Assembly (NCBI GenBank): GCA_026770025.1
Contig: JAMXDE010000020.1
Span: 744,001-808,000, forward strand
DNA: 64,000 nt
Source of the DNA: Craspedostauros australis
Taxonomy: Eukaryota; Bacillariophyta; Bacillariophyceae; Mastogloiales; Achnanthaceae
Reading direction: 5' to 3'
Shown here: in pieces, positions 10,822-22,717 of the stretch
How the letters are laid out: every line of letters starts with the position of its first letter
How positions within the stretch are numbered: position 1 is the first letter of the stretch
Position numbers and translations under genes: made by a program
Notes under the pieces: model-generated
Told to the model about the DNA's origin: nothing
The model's database searches: none
What the model saw: only the letters and a program-made list of their open reading frames with translations

Positions 10822-12150
10822 TCATGTCCGCTTCAACATCTCACTGCCCTGCAGCAGAATGTTAAATGTCTCGTTCGTGGAACCCATTAGACCCATGAGA
10901 TCCATTTCAGCCATTCTACTCCGATGTTTGCTTGTTCTCATCAGCATCTCCCCAAACAGAGCCCGTGGCCGCGACCATGTTGGAAGGGAGCACAGCACTG
11001 CTCTCGCCTTGTTGCGATGATTTCGCCGCAAGATGCGTTCAACAAGCGCATCGTACCAATGCTCATGTTCTTTGGGAAGGCTTGGAGAAACGTGGAGATA
11101 GGTGAGTTGGGTAGTCTGCTCCAAGGCTTGCTGAAGTGCTTCCATTTGTGCCGAGAGGATCTCAGGCGGAACTTCCAATATGTCAGGATCCCCAAAGTGA
11201 CAGTATGTGAGATATGTCAAGCCCTTGTTTCCCAGAAGCGATATCAACGCATCGAACCTTGTATCCTGTTGTTGTCGCGATAAACTGTTCCACATACCGT
11301 AAATCCTGAGCTTCTTCAGGTGTGATACATCTGAAAGGAGTTGGGTGATCTGGTCGATTTCTTGTTGTGAGGAGATTCGTTGTCCGTTGCCGTCCCAATT
11401 GGAAGTCATGTTGAGCTTGTTGATGCGCTTGTTTGACTGGAATAGCTTTGCCAAGTTATCGCAAGTGATACGGGTGTCAACAAATGATACTTCGGTGATG
11501 CTGCAATTGTTTGGAGACAGCCATCTGCACAAATCAGCTCCCCCATCGGCAAGCTTGCGGTGACAAAACTTAACACATTTCGAGTTTTGGGAGATGTTGA
11601 ACATGAGCTTGTCGCAATCAACAAGATCACATGAATACAAAGCCACACAATGTGCCACAAGAGGGATATGATGGAGCTGCTTCATCTCTACGAAGCGTTG
11701 AGGCAAGTGGATGTATTCATCGAATGGAGATTTGAGTGGATGTTCGGCAGCCAATCGAAGTACGAAGCGAATCGCTTGCTTGTCTTCTTCTCCGAAATGG
11801 TCATAGCTGCCGAATTCCAGATTCAGGGATCGAATGCGCATCCGCCCGCAGCCCCCGTGAAATGAATCGGTCAGTAGAACACGAGGTGATAAAGCAATGT
11901 ATCTGTGCCACAAATCCATCGATTTCAAGTCATCAAAAGTGAATCCAGCTTCGATGGCCATGTCCCAGTGTTCCATCCGCTTGGGTGTGACACTATAGCA
12001 GTTGATCTGCTCTAGTGGATGACTCTGCACATTGAACACGGTCTTCTGGTCCCGGCATTTCTGATGGAGTTGTTTCCAGAAAGTCTTGAAGTCTGGATCA
12101 TGATCGCTGTTGATATTGATGTTGGCGACAGCATCCATGTTGTGGTTCAT
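10822..12150 (-). CDS. LRR-like protein, cassette copy 3 (442 aa)
   Basis: The third paralogue, converging on the intact monooxygenase with 300 bp between their stops. The frame is open upstream to 12255, but the first ATG is at 12150 (MNHNMDAVANIN), which matches the start of copy 1. Conserved blocks are DHDPDFKTFWKQLH, SCDLVDCDKLMFNISQNSK and WLSPNNCSITEVSF; the protein ends GSEMLKRT. No targeting signal is apparent. The function is unknown. The conserved pairing with a flavin monooxygenase in each cassette could reflect co-duplication only. Confidence 0.8.
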   Translation of the reverse strand: MNHNMDAVANININSDHDPDFKTFWKQLHQKCRDQKTVFNVQSHPLEQINCYSVTPKRMEHWDMAIEAGFTFDDLKSMDLWHRYIALSPRVLLTDSFHGGCGRMRIRSLNLEFGSYDHFGEEDKQAIRFVLRLAAEHPLKSPFDEYIHLPQRFVEMKQLHHIPLVAHCVALYSCDLVDCDKLMFNISQNSKCVKFCHRKLADGGADLCRWLSPNNCSITEVSFVDTRITCDNLAKLFQSNKRINKLNMTSNWDGNGQRISSQQEIDQITQLLSDVSHLKKLRIYGMWNSLSRQQQDTRFDALISLLGNKGLTYLTYCHFGDPDILEVPPEILSAQMEALQQALEQTTQLTYLHVSPSLPKEHEHWYDALVERILRRNHRNKARAVLCSLPTWSRPRALFGEMLMRTSKHRSRMAEMDLMGLMGSTNETFNILLQGSEMLKRT

Positions 12151-13256
12151 CCTTTTCTTGTCGTTGCTGATTGTTGTTGCTTGTTGCCGTTGGTGGTACG
12201 ATCGTACGAGTAGAGCAGGCAGAGCTGGTGGAGCAGGTAGAGTATGTAGTCCCAAATCAGTTGCGCTTGGATGGCGATTATGAGCTCATCTGCTCGAGTT
12301 TGCTGTCTTCCATTTCATGATCCTGTGCATTGATCACGAAGCAACGTGTCGTCAGTCAACACGCCTGCATGGACTTGTGCAGTTCCACCAAGGTGTATGG
12401 TGTGGTTCTGTGCGGTGTGGTATGACCGTGGACAGCCACATCACGATCCGAAGGTAGCTCGCTTGCTCGCTCGCACGATACGATCTTCGATGATGCCCAA
12501 CTTGGCCATGCTGCGGAGTTGTGCCTCTTCATGTGATACCATAGTTTGTGTAATATGAGTACAGTACATCCCTCTGTGATGGTCTTGGGGGAGTCAACCA
12601 TTATACCATACGAATGCACACTATGTACTTCGGCAGTTGGATGTCATCGAACGACTGTAATGGGCGGATCCACGATGTGAAGGAATCACCACGATGACTT
12701 CTTCAGTGGACATCGAAGGCGTTTCTTGAGTTTTGTGGTGAGGATGATGATGGCGACGATGACGACGATGATGACACCACTCGTGTTTCAATCGACAACA
12801 AACGTATCCAGGACTCATCTCGCCTCACCCAACCGTCGGTCCATTTTGTGACGATGGTGATGGTGACGATGGTGATGCTACGAATCGCGCCGCGGAATAC
12901 TGATACAGATCGTCACAACTGCAATGCTCGCTGATGATCACCGTCGCCATCAAATATCTATTCACAGAGTACATCAATACTCTCTCTCTACAGAGAGACA
13001 GAAAGACAGTGGCCTCGTCTCGACTCTACAACCCTCTTCCTCGCAAGAGGCAAAACGAGCATCCACCAGCAAAAGTTGCCGATCCATGCATCCATCCTTA
13101 CGAGTATACATCGTGAACTAGCATTAGAGTGTTATTGGTGCCCGGAACGTACCTACGATACCGCCAACACCGCGTCAAATATGGCACATACATTTTACAC
13201 AACGATCACCCTTGATCAGCTGGTTCCCCTGCCTGTTATTCCAATCTCGTCGTGTG
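12151..13256. other. End of the cassette array and unique spacer
   Basis: From 12151 to about 13005 the sequence matches the divergent upstream regions of the other cassettes, including the conserved block near 12775-12830 and a short CT tract followed by ACAGAGAGACAG. Similarity then stops and no monooxygenase reading frame follows. About 13006-13256 is unique, with no gene recognised. Confidence 0.6.
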
Positions 13257-16200
13257 TTACTCCTCCAACGGCGGGCAGGCGTCGTCTATTGTGCGGGTGG
13301 TGCCCGGGAGCGGAGATGGCATGGGATAGTCGTATTTCTGATGACAAGCGCACACAACTGGCCGATTGGCGGACCCACAGGTGTACGCGATCTCGCAGAG
13401 GGCACGCGTGAAATCGTGGCACCCAATGAAGTCGTTGAAGTCGGCGTTGCACCGGATGTTTTGGAAGTTGTTGGCCACGTCGTCGAATCTTGGCACAAGG
13501 TCGCGATCGGGGATGATGTTGAATGTGTACCGGTCTAGACTTTCTGGCCTGACGGGAGGATCGAATGACAAGCCGGAGATCCTTGCATTAGGTCCCGAAA
13601 TTGCGACTGCTGGGACCTTCGCCTGGGCACCCGTGATGATCGACAGCCCACCGCCAAGTGAGTGACCGGTGACCTGGACGTGGTCGAACTTGCCGCTCTC
13701 CTTCAATTCCTCGACGAACGGTGTGATGATTCGGTAGAAGGACACGTCTCCGACAGCTGATGATTCCACTCCGTTCATGAGGAGGACGAGTTCTGGGAGA
13801 GTGCGAAAGAAGGCAAAGCGGAAGAAAGGTAAATGGGAAACGCGAGGAGGGACAGGGTGAGATGGACATGGGATGGCGACAACGACAACGACATGGCAAC
13901 ACGACAACAATAAAACAAGATCCAGTGCGCTTCAAACGAGCAACAGAGTGGTTTTGAGTGCTGTCGCATCAGGAATATGACCACAACTTCGAGCAAGATT
14001 TCGAGCAGCGTTTCCCAGCAGAATGTTCCAGTCGCATTCAGCATGCTTACCATCCAGGATAGGCGTCCATATTTCACCAAGTGGGAGAATTCCTCGCAGC
14101 ACCTGCACTAGCATGGCCGCTGACCAAAGCTGGCTATCCGCGAGAAGATCGAACGCATTCTGCGTGCCGCGGATGCTCACGATGGCGAGGTTGCTTTCAG
14201 GGACCGTGAAGAGCTTGAAGTTCGCAGCTGAGTCCACGTTGTTTGTGCGCTCTCTGTATTCGCTGACCATGGTCGTATCGAGTTTGACACCCTTGTTTGG
14301 GAACCAGCCATCCAATTCGTCTTGGACGAGGTCGAGCTTGTTGTACGCCAGGCCAGCCAAGAAGCTGTGACGAAGCAGTTGTAGAATCCCGCCACGTGTT
14401 GGTGGTGTGCGGCAAGTAGCAGGCAATAGCAGCAGGGGCGGCAGTAAAGGAAAAAGTGAAAAGTGTGTGAGAAATCCATCGTCACTCTGCAGGCGCATGA
14501 TCGCAACACCGTCATTCTTTGCACCTTGGGCACAAAAGCATGAGTAGAGGCACTTACATGTAGTCGCCGATGGTGGAATTGGTACCAAATACTTCATTGA
14601 TTTCTGGGAGGCTGCAGGTTGGGTACCTCATGTCATCGGGCTGTGGTGGATAGTAAAAGTCGTTCAGGTACGTGTGCTGGAGGTCGTTGGTGGATTCGGA
14701 GCTGGTGCCGATGGACAGGAGGAAGATTCCGACAAAGATCAGACCAAAGCCCCACAACAATCGAGACCATACGATGCGGCTCTTGTCGTGCGTGATCTTC
14801 TTCACCAGATTCGATAAGCGGGATGTGTTGGCCCATCTCTCTTCTGCCGTGTCGCCGTCGACCAGGTCCATGTTACCTCTCTCTTCGATCGCGACAGCCA
14901 CGTTCATGTAGTGGCGAAGGCTTGAGTTGAGTGCGACGAATACAAAGAGTCCAGCGATCGCCCAGTTCCGAAGGTATATGAGTGTGGCAAATGGATAGAT
15001 GAAGTAGAAGATGTGCTCCAATGCGAACAAGATCCATGCCATGCGCTCCGTAACCTTGGTGACTCGGTTGTAGTGAGAGACCAGGTAGATTCTGGATATT
15101 GGTTGTGTATGGTCGAGGACATGCCATTGCATTGAGAGAGAATGGAAATAGAAAAGGGATGCGGCGATAGCGAAAATATAATACAGCAATACAGTACAGT
15201 CGAGTAGAACAGTGTTCATGAGGTGAGAATGGTTGAACAGCATGGAGCGCGATCAATACACGGTGGGTGTGCTGTGCCATGACAACTTCCGCAAACATCA
15301 ACGTCTGCTTCGATCTGGAGACGTCATACATGTGCCCATCAGACATCAGACGTACTACTCATCAACCGCGTTGGAGTAGAATATGCCGACTCATTTTCGC
15401 CGCAAACTTACCCTTCGCTTGGCTTGGAACCCAGCTTGTCCCATTTGCGTTTGGAGTCGCCACGCGGCGCAGAGTAAGGTCCGCTGGTTTGCCTCATGCC
15501 ATCTTCTGCGATGAACGAAACAGCAGGATCGACCTGCGGGGTGGTCTCCCGCGCGAATGTGACACCGGCCGCTTGCTCCTTCTTTGGTTTGGCTTCCGTC
15601 TGGTCCTCTTCCAGGAATTCCCTGGCGCTGGAGTACTCTTTGGTGTCCTCCGGATCCATTCGAGATTCCTGGTGGCTTGGACCGCCGAAGCGTTGATCGG
15701 CCTGTGATTCCGCCATCTCAGGATCATCCTGATTTGCCGCGGCTTCGATATCATCTCTGCCGTCACCGCGAGAACCTTCGTTCAGAACGATATCAATCGA
15801 TTTGAGCTGAGCGCCATTGCCTTCGTTGTCATGATCGGGGTCGTCACCGTTCTTGTCTTTGTCCTTGATGCCCGTGCGTGCCTGGATGTAGTCTTTGGCC
15901 ACCTTGGAAAGCTGCCGGGTGCGCTTAAGGACCTTCCACGCCGCCAGGGCCAGGACGATCGTCGCGACTATGATGAGCGGAAGTTCGGTGTCCAACCAGA
16001 CGAGGACGGCGATGCACAACCACAAGATGAGGAGGGTTCCGAGGAGAGAGCACGCTATGTTGCTCTTGATCTGAGAACGGGTGAGGGCACCCGGGCCGTC
16101 GATGATGGCGATGTAACGCGAATTGGCGGGTCTGCAAAAGATCCTCTCCAGTCCCCATGTGGACTTGGTGAGGAAGGGACGGTAGTCCTGGACATCGTCG

Positions 16201-17279
16201 ATTCGAAAAAGTCTTTTGGGCGGATCGAGGGGTTCGAAGAGCTTGAGGCCTCCCGGGGTGTCGGTGCTGAAGAATCCCATCTTGGTGAGCTGCGCCCACC
16301 AGTTGGCCTTGGCCTTATCCCTGGTCGATTCGATGATGCTGGCCTTGTGAATATCGTCGGAGTCTTCGCTATCCTTGAGGAATGATTGTGCCAGATACGT
16401 GTCCATCTCACGACCGCTGTAGGCGTGAATCTGTCGCCAGATGATGCCCTGCTTGATGACGTCGAAGAGGGCATCGCTATTGGCACCATTGCTCTTCCTC
16501 ACGAAGGTGAGCGCGGCTGTGACCTCGTAGTACACTGCCAGCATGGAGAAGACGAAGAACATGACGGTGATGCAACCGAACCAGACCAGCGATGTCACCG
16601 TCCACCAATCCTCGATGGCTGACATGAGCGTGATGCAGAGGACCGTGACGGGGATGCCGAGGAAGAAGACGAAGAAGATCCATTCGACGACGACGTCGTT
16701 GTAGTTGTTGTTGGCGAAGAAGATGAGCTTCTTCATGAAGCTGTGTCCCGACCACAGCTCCGAGCAGAAGGTGCTGGTGAGCACCATCGCCGCTGCAAAT
16801 CCGTCGATGAAGACGATGATGCAGAGCATGACCCCGATGAGCACGCCCATGTTGAAGTCCTTCGTGATGGAGGTCTGGCCGGATTGCACGGCCATGTCGA
16901 GCACGAGGAAGAGCAGCACCTGGAGGCAGAAGGCGAAAAGGATGCCTGACCAGAGAATAGCGACGGTGGTGTACAACGCCCTGAGGGCTTGGAGATTCCT
17001 GGTGCTGGTCGACATCTTCTTGACCGTGATGACGCTCTCTTCGATGGCGGGGTCGTACTGCTCCTCGAGGATGACCTGGCTGTTGTTGCTCTCGAAGACG
17101 CGCGCGGCATTGTTGCGTGAGCGGAAGCGCACGATGCTTGATGCCACCGGCAAGGTGAAGTGGTCGACGAAGCTCTTCGCCACCATCAAATTCTCCTTCA
17201 CGGAGCCCGTTGTGTTGTCGCCCTGCGTGCGTTCGGAAAACATCACATTGCGGTGGTCGTGGTCTGATGCCGACGCCAT
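13257..17279 (-). CDS. Multi-pass membrane protein with C-terminal class-3 lipase domain, paralogue 1 (1,083 aa)
   Basis: Four exons are resolved: 17279-15412, 15091-14558, 14364-14051 and 13792-13257, with GT-AG introns of 320, 193 and 258 nt. The summed length of 3,252 nt is in frame. The N-terminal two thirds hold about nine predicted membrane helices in two clusters, separated by a charged low-complexity loop (about residues 490-620). The last 180 residues form an alpha/beta-hydrolase of the lipase class 3 (Lipase_3) family: nucleophile elbow GHSLGGGL with Ser at about 950, probable Asp in PDRDLVP (about 1003) and His in GCHDFTR (about 1031). Cysteines cluster at the C-terminus, as expected for a lumenal or extracellular domain. 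It probably cleaves acyl esters of membrane glycerolipids. A paralogue lies at 19261-22717. Confidence 0.85.
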
Positions 17280-19260
17280 GGTGCAATGGTTTGTGGTCTG
17301 TGTCTGTGGGTACTGTTGTTGGTGATTGGAGAAGAGTTGCGGTTGTGATGGCCGTCGCTCAGATGAGAGGCGTCTTTGTTTCCAATGCTGTTCGTCTTTT
17401 TACTGTTCGTTTGGAGGAAAGCGAGAGAGACAGCAATTGATGAAGTGCTCCCAATTGCAATTATGGGGACAGCGCAGAGCTGAGTTGAATAATCTGTGTG
17501 CTCTCTCTATCTCTCTCCTCCGTCGATGGATGTTGCTGTGGTGATGTTGTATTGGTGGGTGGTGCGTGGAGTACTCTACTTGCAGTTGTGGCGAAATGGA
17601 GGCGGTCCAACACGATCTGGCGCGGTTTTACGTGAAGGTTTGGTCGGACTCGTGCTTTGTGTTCCCGTCTGTTCGTCTCTCTGGTTCATGTCTTTGCTCA
17701 TTCCTTTGTTTCTCATTTGGCGCACTCGAAGCGGGAATCAGGGAGGGGAGTCTTTGGTGATGTTCGTTGTGTTCATGGTGGATACTGGTGGGAACGCAGT
17801 CGGACTGTTTTCATCGCGCACCGCGCACTGTGGGAGGGAACAACAGAGCTTCCGATTGGTTTGTTGGCAGCAAAACGGAAAAGACGACTCCGCAGTCCCT
17901 CTTCGACGCGTTTATTCATTCCGAGGCGGCCGGACAGCGACGAACTCTTCGCGCGCTCACTTAATTCTGCAAAATGTCTTAAAAAGCTATCCTTGTACGC
18001 GGTCTCCAACATGACATCACGAGAAGTATTCTATTCTAGTACATTTGTTGTCCATGAAGGAGAAGTCGAAGCGTTTCATCCGCCATGCCAACAATCTTGT
18101 TCCAACTGTGAGAGCCACCAATGCAAGCAATTGTCTCAAGGTCGTCATCTTCCCCATCGTTGAACAGTCGCCGTGCCGTTCAACCATGCCTGTGCATGGT
18201 ATGGCAATCCACGACCTGCTCTTTGCAGTTCTGTGCATCATCCACGTCTGGTCAATCCCGTAGTGGCATTCTTCGGATTTGTTCTTCCAGCACTTTGATG
18301 AGAGGACAGAAAGGATGGAGAGAAAGAGAGCATCGGTCATCACCTCACTAAGGCCTCCGCCATTTCCGCAAGATTCACGTCACGGGAGATGGATGAGTGG
18401 CGACACCAACGCATCGGCTGTCTTGCGCATGGTGTCGACAGAAGCCTCTTCTCCAAATTCTGCCTTCGACCAGAACAAGCTCTCAGGAGAAACATACTCG
18501 TGCTTGAAGATTGCTGAGCCGTGCCCTCGCGAGGCGTTGCGACCACGACACATGTTTGGGAACGGGCATCACAGTTGCCGCGAATGTCATCAGACGCAGC
18601 GGATTGTCGATTCACACTTTCTGTTCTTTCCTCATTCCGCTCCGACAAACTTTCTCATAGACGAATATCAAGATCGCAACTTCATTCATTCATTCATTCA
18701 CAATGCTCAACTTCTCGATGTGTGCGTGTCTCTCGCTCACTCTATCCAGAGAGAGAGAATGTGTGGTAGACCATGGGAACATATCTTTCAGAAGAAACAG
18801 GAGGGCGGTGTGCAACGGCGTTCTTCTATTCGTACTCACATTACTGATTATTGCCGGTCGGGACTGTTGCTCTGTCTGCGCCGCCCCCCAATGGACGTGC
18901 ATCAAGTCGATCCCGACGGGGAAAGGCACAGAGCGAGAGTCGTGACCTCTCCATCTTCGCTACCGACAACAACATCACCATTCATCCAATGATCCACACC
19001 CACATTCGCGGTAGCTTCGACATTTACATTTCACATTATCACAGTTGGAGACCGAAGCTCGGCGCTCCTGGCGCTGATTTTCACCCGACGCCCCACCTGT
19101 GGGATTCATAGCTCGTATGGTACCACGTCACAATACACTACTCTCCGTTCATCCATTCGTGGATCCACACAATTTCGTGCACGGCTTGCCCATCCCGCAG
19201 GCAGGCCATGCACGTGTTCGACGTTCGTTCGTTTGCTTGCTCCGTCATTCATTCACTTGC
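17280..19260. other. Intergenic region between the lipase paralogues
   Basis: Two kilobases without a supported gene. It should contain the promoter of lipase paralogue 1 and the 3' flank of paralogue 2. Only simple-sequence features stand out: CT runs near 17503-17518 and ATTC repeats at about 18681-18700. A minus-strand frame at 18017-18343 has a hydrophobic start but no recognisable continuation. Confidence 0.5.
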
Positions 19261-22200
19261 TTACATGGGGCAAGCCTCCTCGAACGTGCGACTTCCAGTG
19301 GCCTCCGGCTTCGGAAAGCCGTACTGGGTGTGGCATTCGCAGAGAGCAGGGCGGTTGCCCGTTCCGCAGGTCCACATGATCTCGCAGAGACTTCTGGTGG
19401 AGTCATGGCATCCGACCGGATCGTTGAGATCGGCGTTGCAGCGGATTAATTGGAATTGGTCGGCCACGTCGTCCAGCATCGGCACCACGTCTCTGTTGGG
19501 GATGATGTTGAACGCGTACTTGTTCAAGTCGTCTGCGGTGACTTTGGGATCGAACGATCGACCGGAGATCCTTGCATTTGGGCCCGACAGCCCGACGGCT
19601 GGGATGCCAGCCTGCGCTCCAGTGATCATCGACAGACCTCCGCCCAAACTATGTCCGGTCACTTGAATGTGCTTCCTGGTTGGGTCATTCTTGAGCTCAT
19701 TCGCGAACTTGGTGGTGAGCTTGTAGAAGGAGATCTTTTCAACCGTCTCGGATTGCAGCGTGTTGATTACAACCACCAATTCTGTGATCATCGTTGGTAT
19801 CACATGACGCCATGACATCAACACATTACGGTACAGCACAGCATTGTTTCAACAGGATAGATAGAGATGGGAGCGTGAGAGCAGAGCATCTTTGGTCGGG
19901 ACGACGGCTGTCGGGCTTCAAATGTTTGAGCAGGGCAAAAGCAAGACCAAGTCACAACTTACCATCCAAAATGGGAGTCCACATCGGACCGAACGGGAGG
20001 AATTCTCGCAGCATCTGCATCAGAGCAGCAGCGCTCCAAAGCTGGCTGTCGGCAAGCATGTCCCAGTTGTTTTGGGTGCCACGGATGACGATCATGGAAA
20101 GCTCCTGGTCTGGGAACTCGATGAGCTTGAATGTCACGGCGGAGTTGTCCTTGTCCTCTCGTTCGCGAAACTCGGTCACAGCCGTCGTGTTGTCAATGGC
20201 GCGGGTCACACCACCGAACCATCCATCGAGCTCGGTCTGAGTCGCTGATTCGGGGCGGTAGGCCAGTCCAGCGAGGTAGGCAAAATCTGCGAGCGTCGAT
20301 TCTTCGGCAAAGCCGCCGTTCATGTGGCTGAGAGTGCAGGTCTGGTAACGCATGTCGTTGGCTTGAGGCGAGTAGGCGAAATCGTTGAGGTAGGTGAACT
20401 GGTCGTTGAACGTCCCCTCCGTGTTGGTGCCGACGGCGCTGAGGAAGATGGCCACGAATGCAAAGCCAACAAACCCAAGGACACTGGACCAGACCTTGCG
20501 GCTCTTGGCGGTTGTGATGGAACCGACGATGTCCGACAGACGGGACTTGTTGTTCCAACGCGTGACCTCATCATCACCATCCACCAAGTCCATGTTTCCT
20601 GTCTCTTCGATGATCACCACTGCGTTGATGTAGTAACGGATTCCAGACACGATGGAAACGACGAGGAAGAGGATTCCGACATTCCAGTTGCCAATGGCGA
20701 AGAGAGTGACGGCGGGGCAGACGAAGAAGATGCCGACCTCGAGGAACATCATGATCCAACAGAACTTGTTAGTTGCCTCCGTAGTTCGTGAGTATTGGCT
20801 GACGAAGTACACTGCTTCCGATGGGCTTGCGCCGGCCCGTCCCCACTTCTGCGTGGATCGTGCGCTGGGCTGAGTGTGTGGACCGACGGGTTCATCTGCG
20901 TTAGCTGGTGGGCTCTCTGGGTCTACCTCTTCTTCGTCGACGGACGATCCGACATGTTCTGGATTTGCCTTCAGGTCAGTTCGGAGCGCGATGAGGTCGG
21001 AGCTGACTTTCATGAGCTTGCGCGCGTTGCTCATGGAATTGTAGGACATGATGAGTGCAATGGCAAAGGCGAATGCGACGAATCCACCCGAAAGGCCGAT
21101 CCAAACCAAGAATGACACGAACACCAAGACGATCATCCCGGTGCCCAGCAATGAGCACATGAGACTGCTTCTCAACTGGGCTCTTGTCAGCGCTCCTGGT
21201 CCCTTGATGATGGCGACGTAACGCGAGTTTGTCGGACGGCAGAACACTCGTTCCAAACCTGCGAATGCGCGTGAGCGACATCATCAAGGTGTGGAAAATG
21301 AACAGAGTACGCGTATTGCGAACATTATGCAATGTGATGCAATGGCAGAAAAGCAGGCGGTGAGGTTGTCTGAAGTTTGGTTTGGCATGCAGTGCGCGTG
21401 CATATGGTGCTCTCTCTCTCTCTCTCTCTCCTTTTTCTCTGCAATTCTTCAGCGGCATCTGAAGAGGCAAACATGACAGGCAGCAACCACACCTTACGCA
21501 TCCACATTCGCAGACATTCGCAGACGCTTGTGCATATGATACGTACTCCACGTGCTCTTGGTGAGGAAAGGACGAAAGTCCTGGACGTCATCAATGGTGT
21601 ACAACCGGACGGGGTTTTCGAGCCTGTGGTACAGATGGATACCACCATCAGTCTCGGCGCAGAGGAAGTCCATCTGGGTGAATTTGGACCAGTAGCCCAT
21701 GCTCTCTTCCTTGGTGGATTCGTAGATGTTGGATTGGTCCTTCGACTCCGTGTCCTCCATGGTGCGGAAGGCCGATCTGGCCAGGTAGGTGACACGTTGG
21801 CGGCCACTGTAGGTGTGGATCTGACGCAGGCGGATGCAGCGGCTGAGGACGCTGAAGAAGCTATCGCTGTCCGTGTCCGATCGGTTCTTGGCGAAGTTGT
21901 AGGCCGCGCTGACTTCGTAAAAGACGATGTTTGCCGTGAAGATGACGAAGAATGCCAGCACGCATCCGAACCAAACCAGCGACGTGATGGTCCACCAATC
22001 GTCGCTCTGTGCCAGCAACGTGATGCACATGACCATGAGCGGAAGGAAGAGGAAGAAGAAAAAGAAGATCCAATCGACTGTGACGGCTCCGAAGGTCCCG
22101 GAGAAGACGAATTGCTTGGTCAAATAATGGCCGGTCCAGGTGTCGGAGATGTAATGGCCCGCGATGACGAGGGCCGATGCGAATCCATGCACGAAGACGA

Positions 22201-22717
22201 TGATGGCGATGATGACGCCGATCGTCTTGCCAACGTTGACGCTGGCGTCGATGGCGGTGGCACCGGACACGACGGCCAGATCCAGCACGAGGAAGAGGAG
22301 GACCTGCAGGCAGAAGACGAAGAAGAAGCCGGTGAACAGAGCGCAGACGATGGAGTACGTCGCTCTGAGGAATTGCAATCCCTTGGTGGTGTCATCGATG
22401 TTCTTGACGACGAGGTTGTGCTTGTCGTTTTCCTGGTCGTACGTCTCCTCGATGATGACTTGGGAGGCCTTGTTCTCGAAGACGCGCGCGGCATTCTGAC
22501 GGGTGCGGAAGCGGATGATGTTGGATGCGGTTGGCAGAGTGAAATGATCCTCCATCGACGACAGGATGGGTCCACGTTCACGACGCGACGACTCCACGGC
22601 ATTGTGATCACCGATCACAGGCACCTGCACGATCTCCACAGCCGGTGGATTGGGATCCTCATCTGCCTCGTACTTCCCGACGACGATATCCGGCTCGTCG
22701 GCATCCTCAGTCGCCAT
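19261..22717 (-). CDS. Multi-pass membrane protein with C-terminal class-3 lipase domain, paralogue 2 (995 aa)
   Basis: Three exons are resolved: 22717-21547, 21258-19963 and 19781-19261, with introns of 288 and 181 nt. The summed length of 2,988 nt is in frame. Domain order matches paralogue 1: membrane helices such as TGFFFVFCLQVLLFLVLDL and VDWIFFFFFLFLPLMVMC, a charged loop, a second helix cluster, then the lipase domain with VTGHSLGGGL (Ser about 867), NRDVVP and GCHDSTR. The last intron (in ILD^E, phase 1) is at the same place in both paralogues. The intron in TW^SLERVFC is found only here, and the two introns in PSEG^IYLV and DY^IFLAG only in paralogue 1. The tandem, same-strand arrangement indicates gene duplication. 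The substrate is unknown. Confidence 0.85.

Larger units (their letters stand above)
1..13005. repeat. Tandem FAD-monooxygenase/LRR-like gene cassette, three copies plus a terminal fragment
   Basis: The same block recurs at about 1-346 plus 2762-4860, at 4861-8640, at 8641-12890, and as a fragment at about 12890-13005. Each block starts with an upstream region ending in a CT tract and the sequence CTAGAGAGACTTCGAAC or a variant. A monooxygenase reading frame follows on the plus strand, then an LRR-like gene on the minus strand. Similarity extends through coding and intergenic DNA, so the copies arose by segmental duplication, not retroposition. Copy 1 has lost most of the monooxygenase, copy 2 carries a truncated one, and copy 3 is intact. 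The boundaries are read by eye and are good to a few tens of bases. Confidence 0.85.

Noticed and set aside
12151-12255. N-terminal extension of LRR-like copy 3
   Set aside because: No ATG in the extension and no counterpart in the other two copies; the start at 12150 matches homologues.
18017-18343. Minus-strand frame with a hydrophobic N-terminus (TTLRQLLALVALTVG)
   Set aside because: Resembles a signal peptide, but no further exon with coding character was found nearby.
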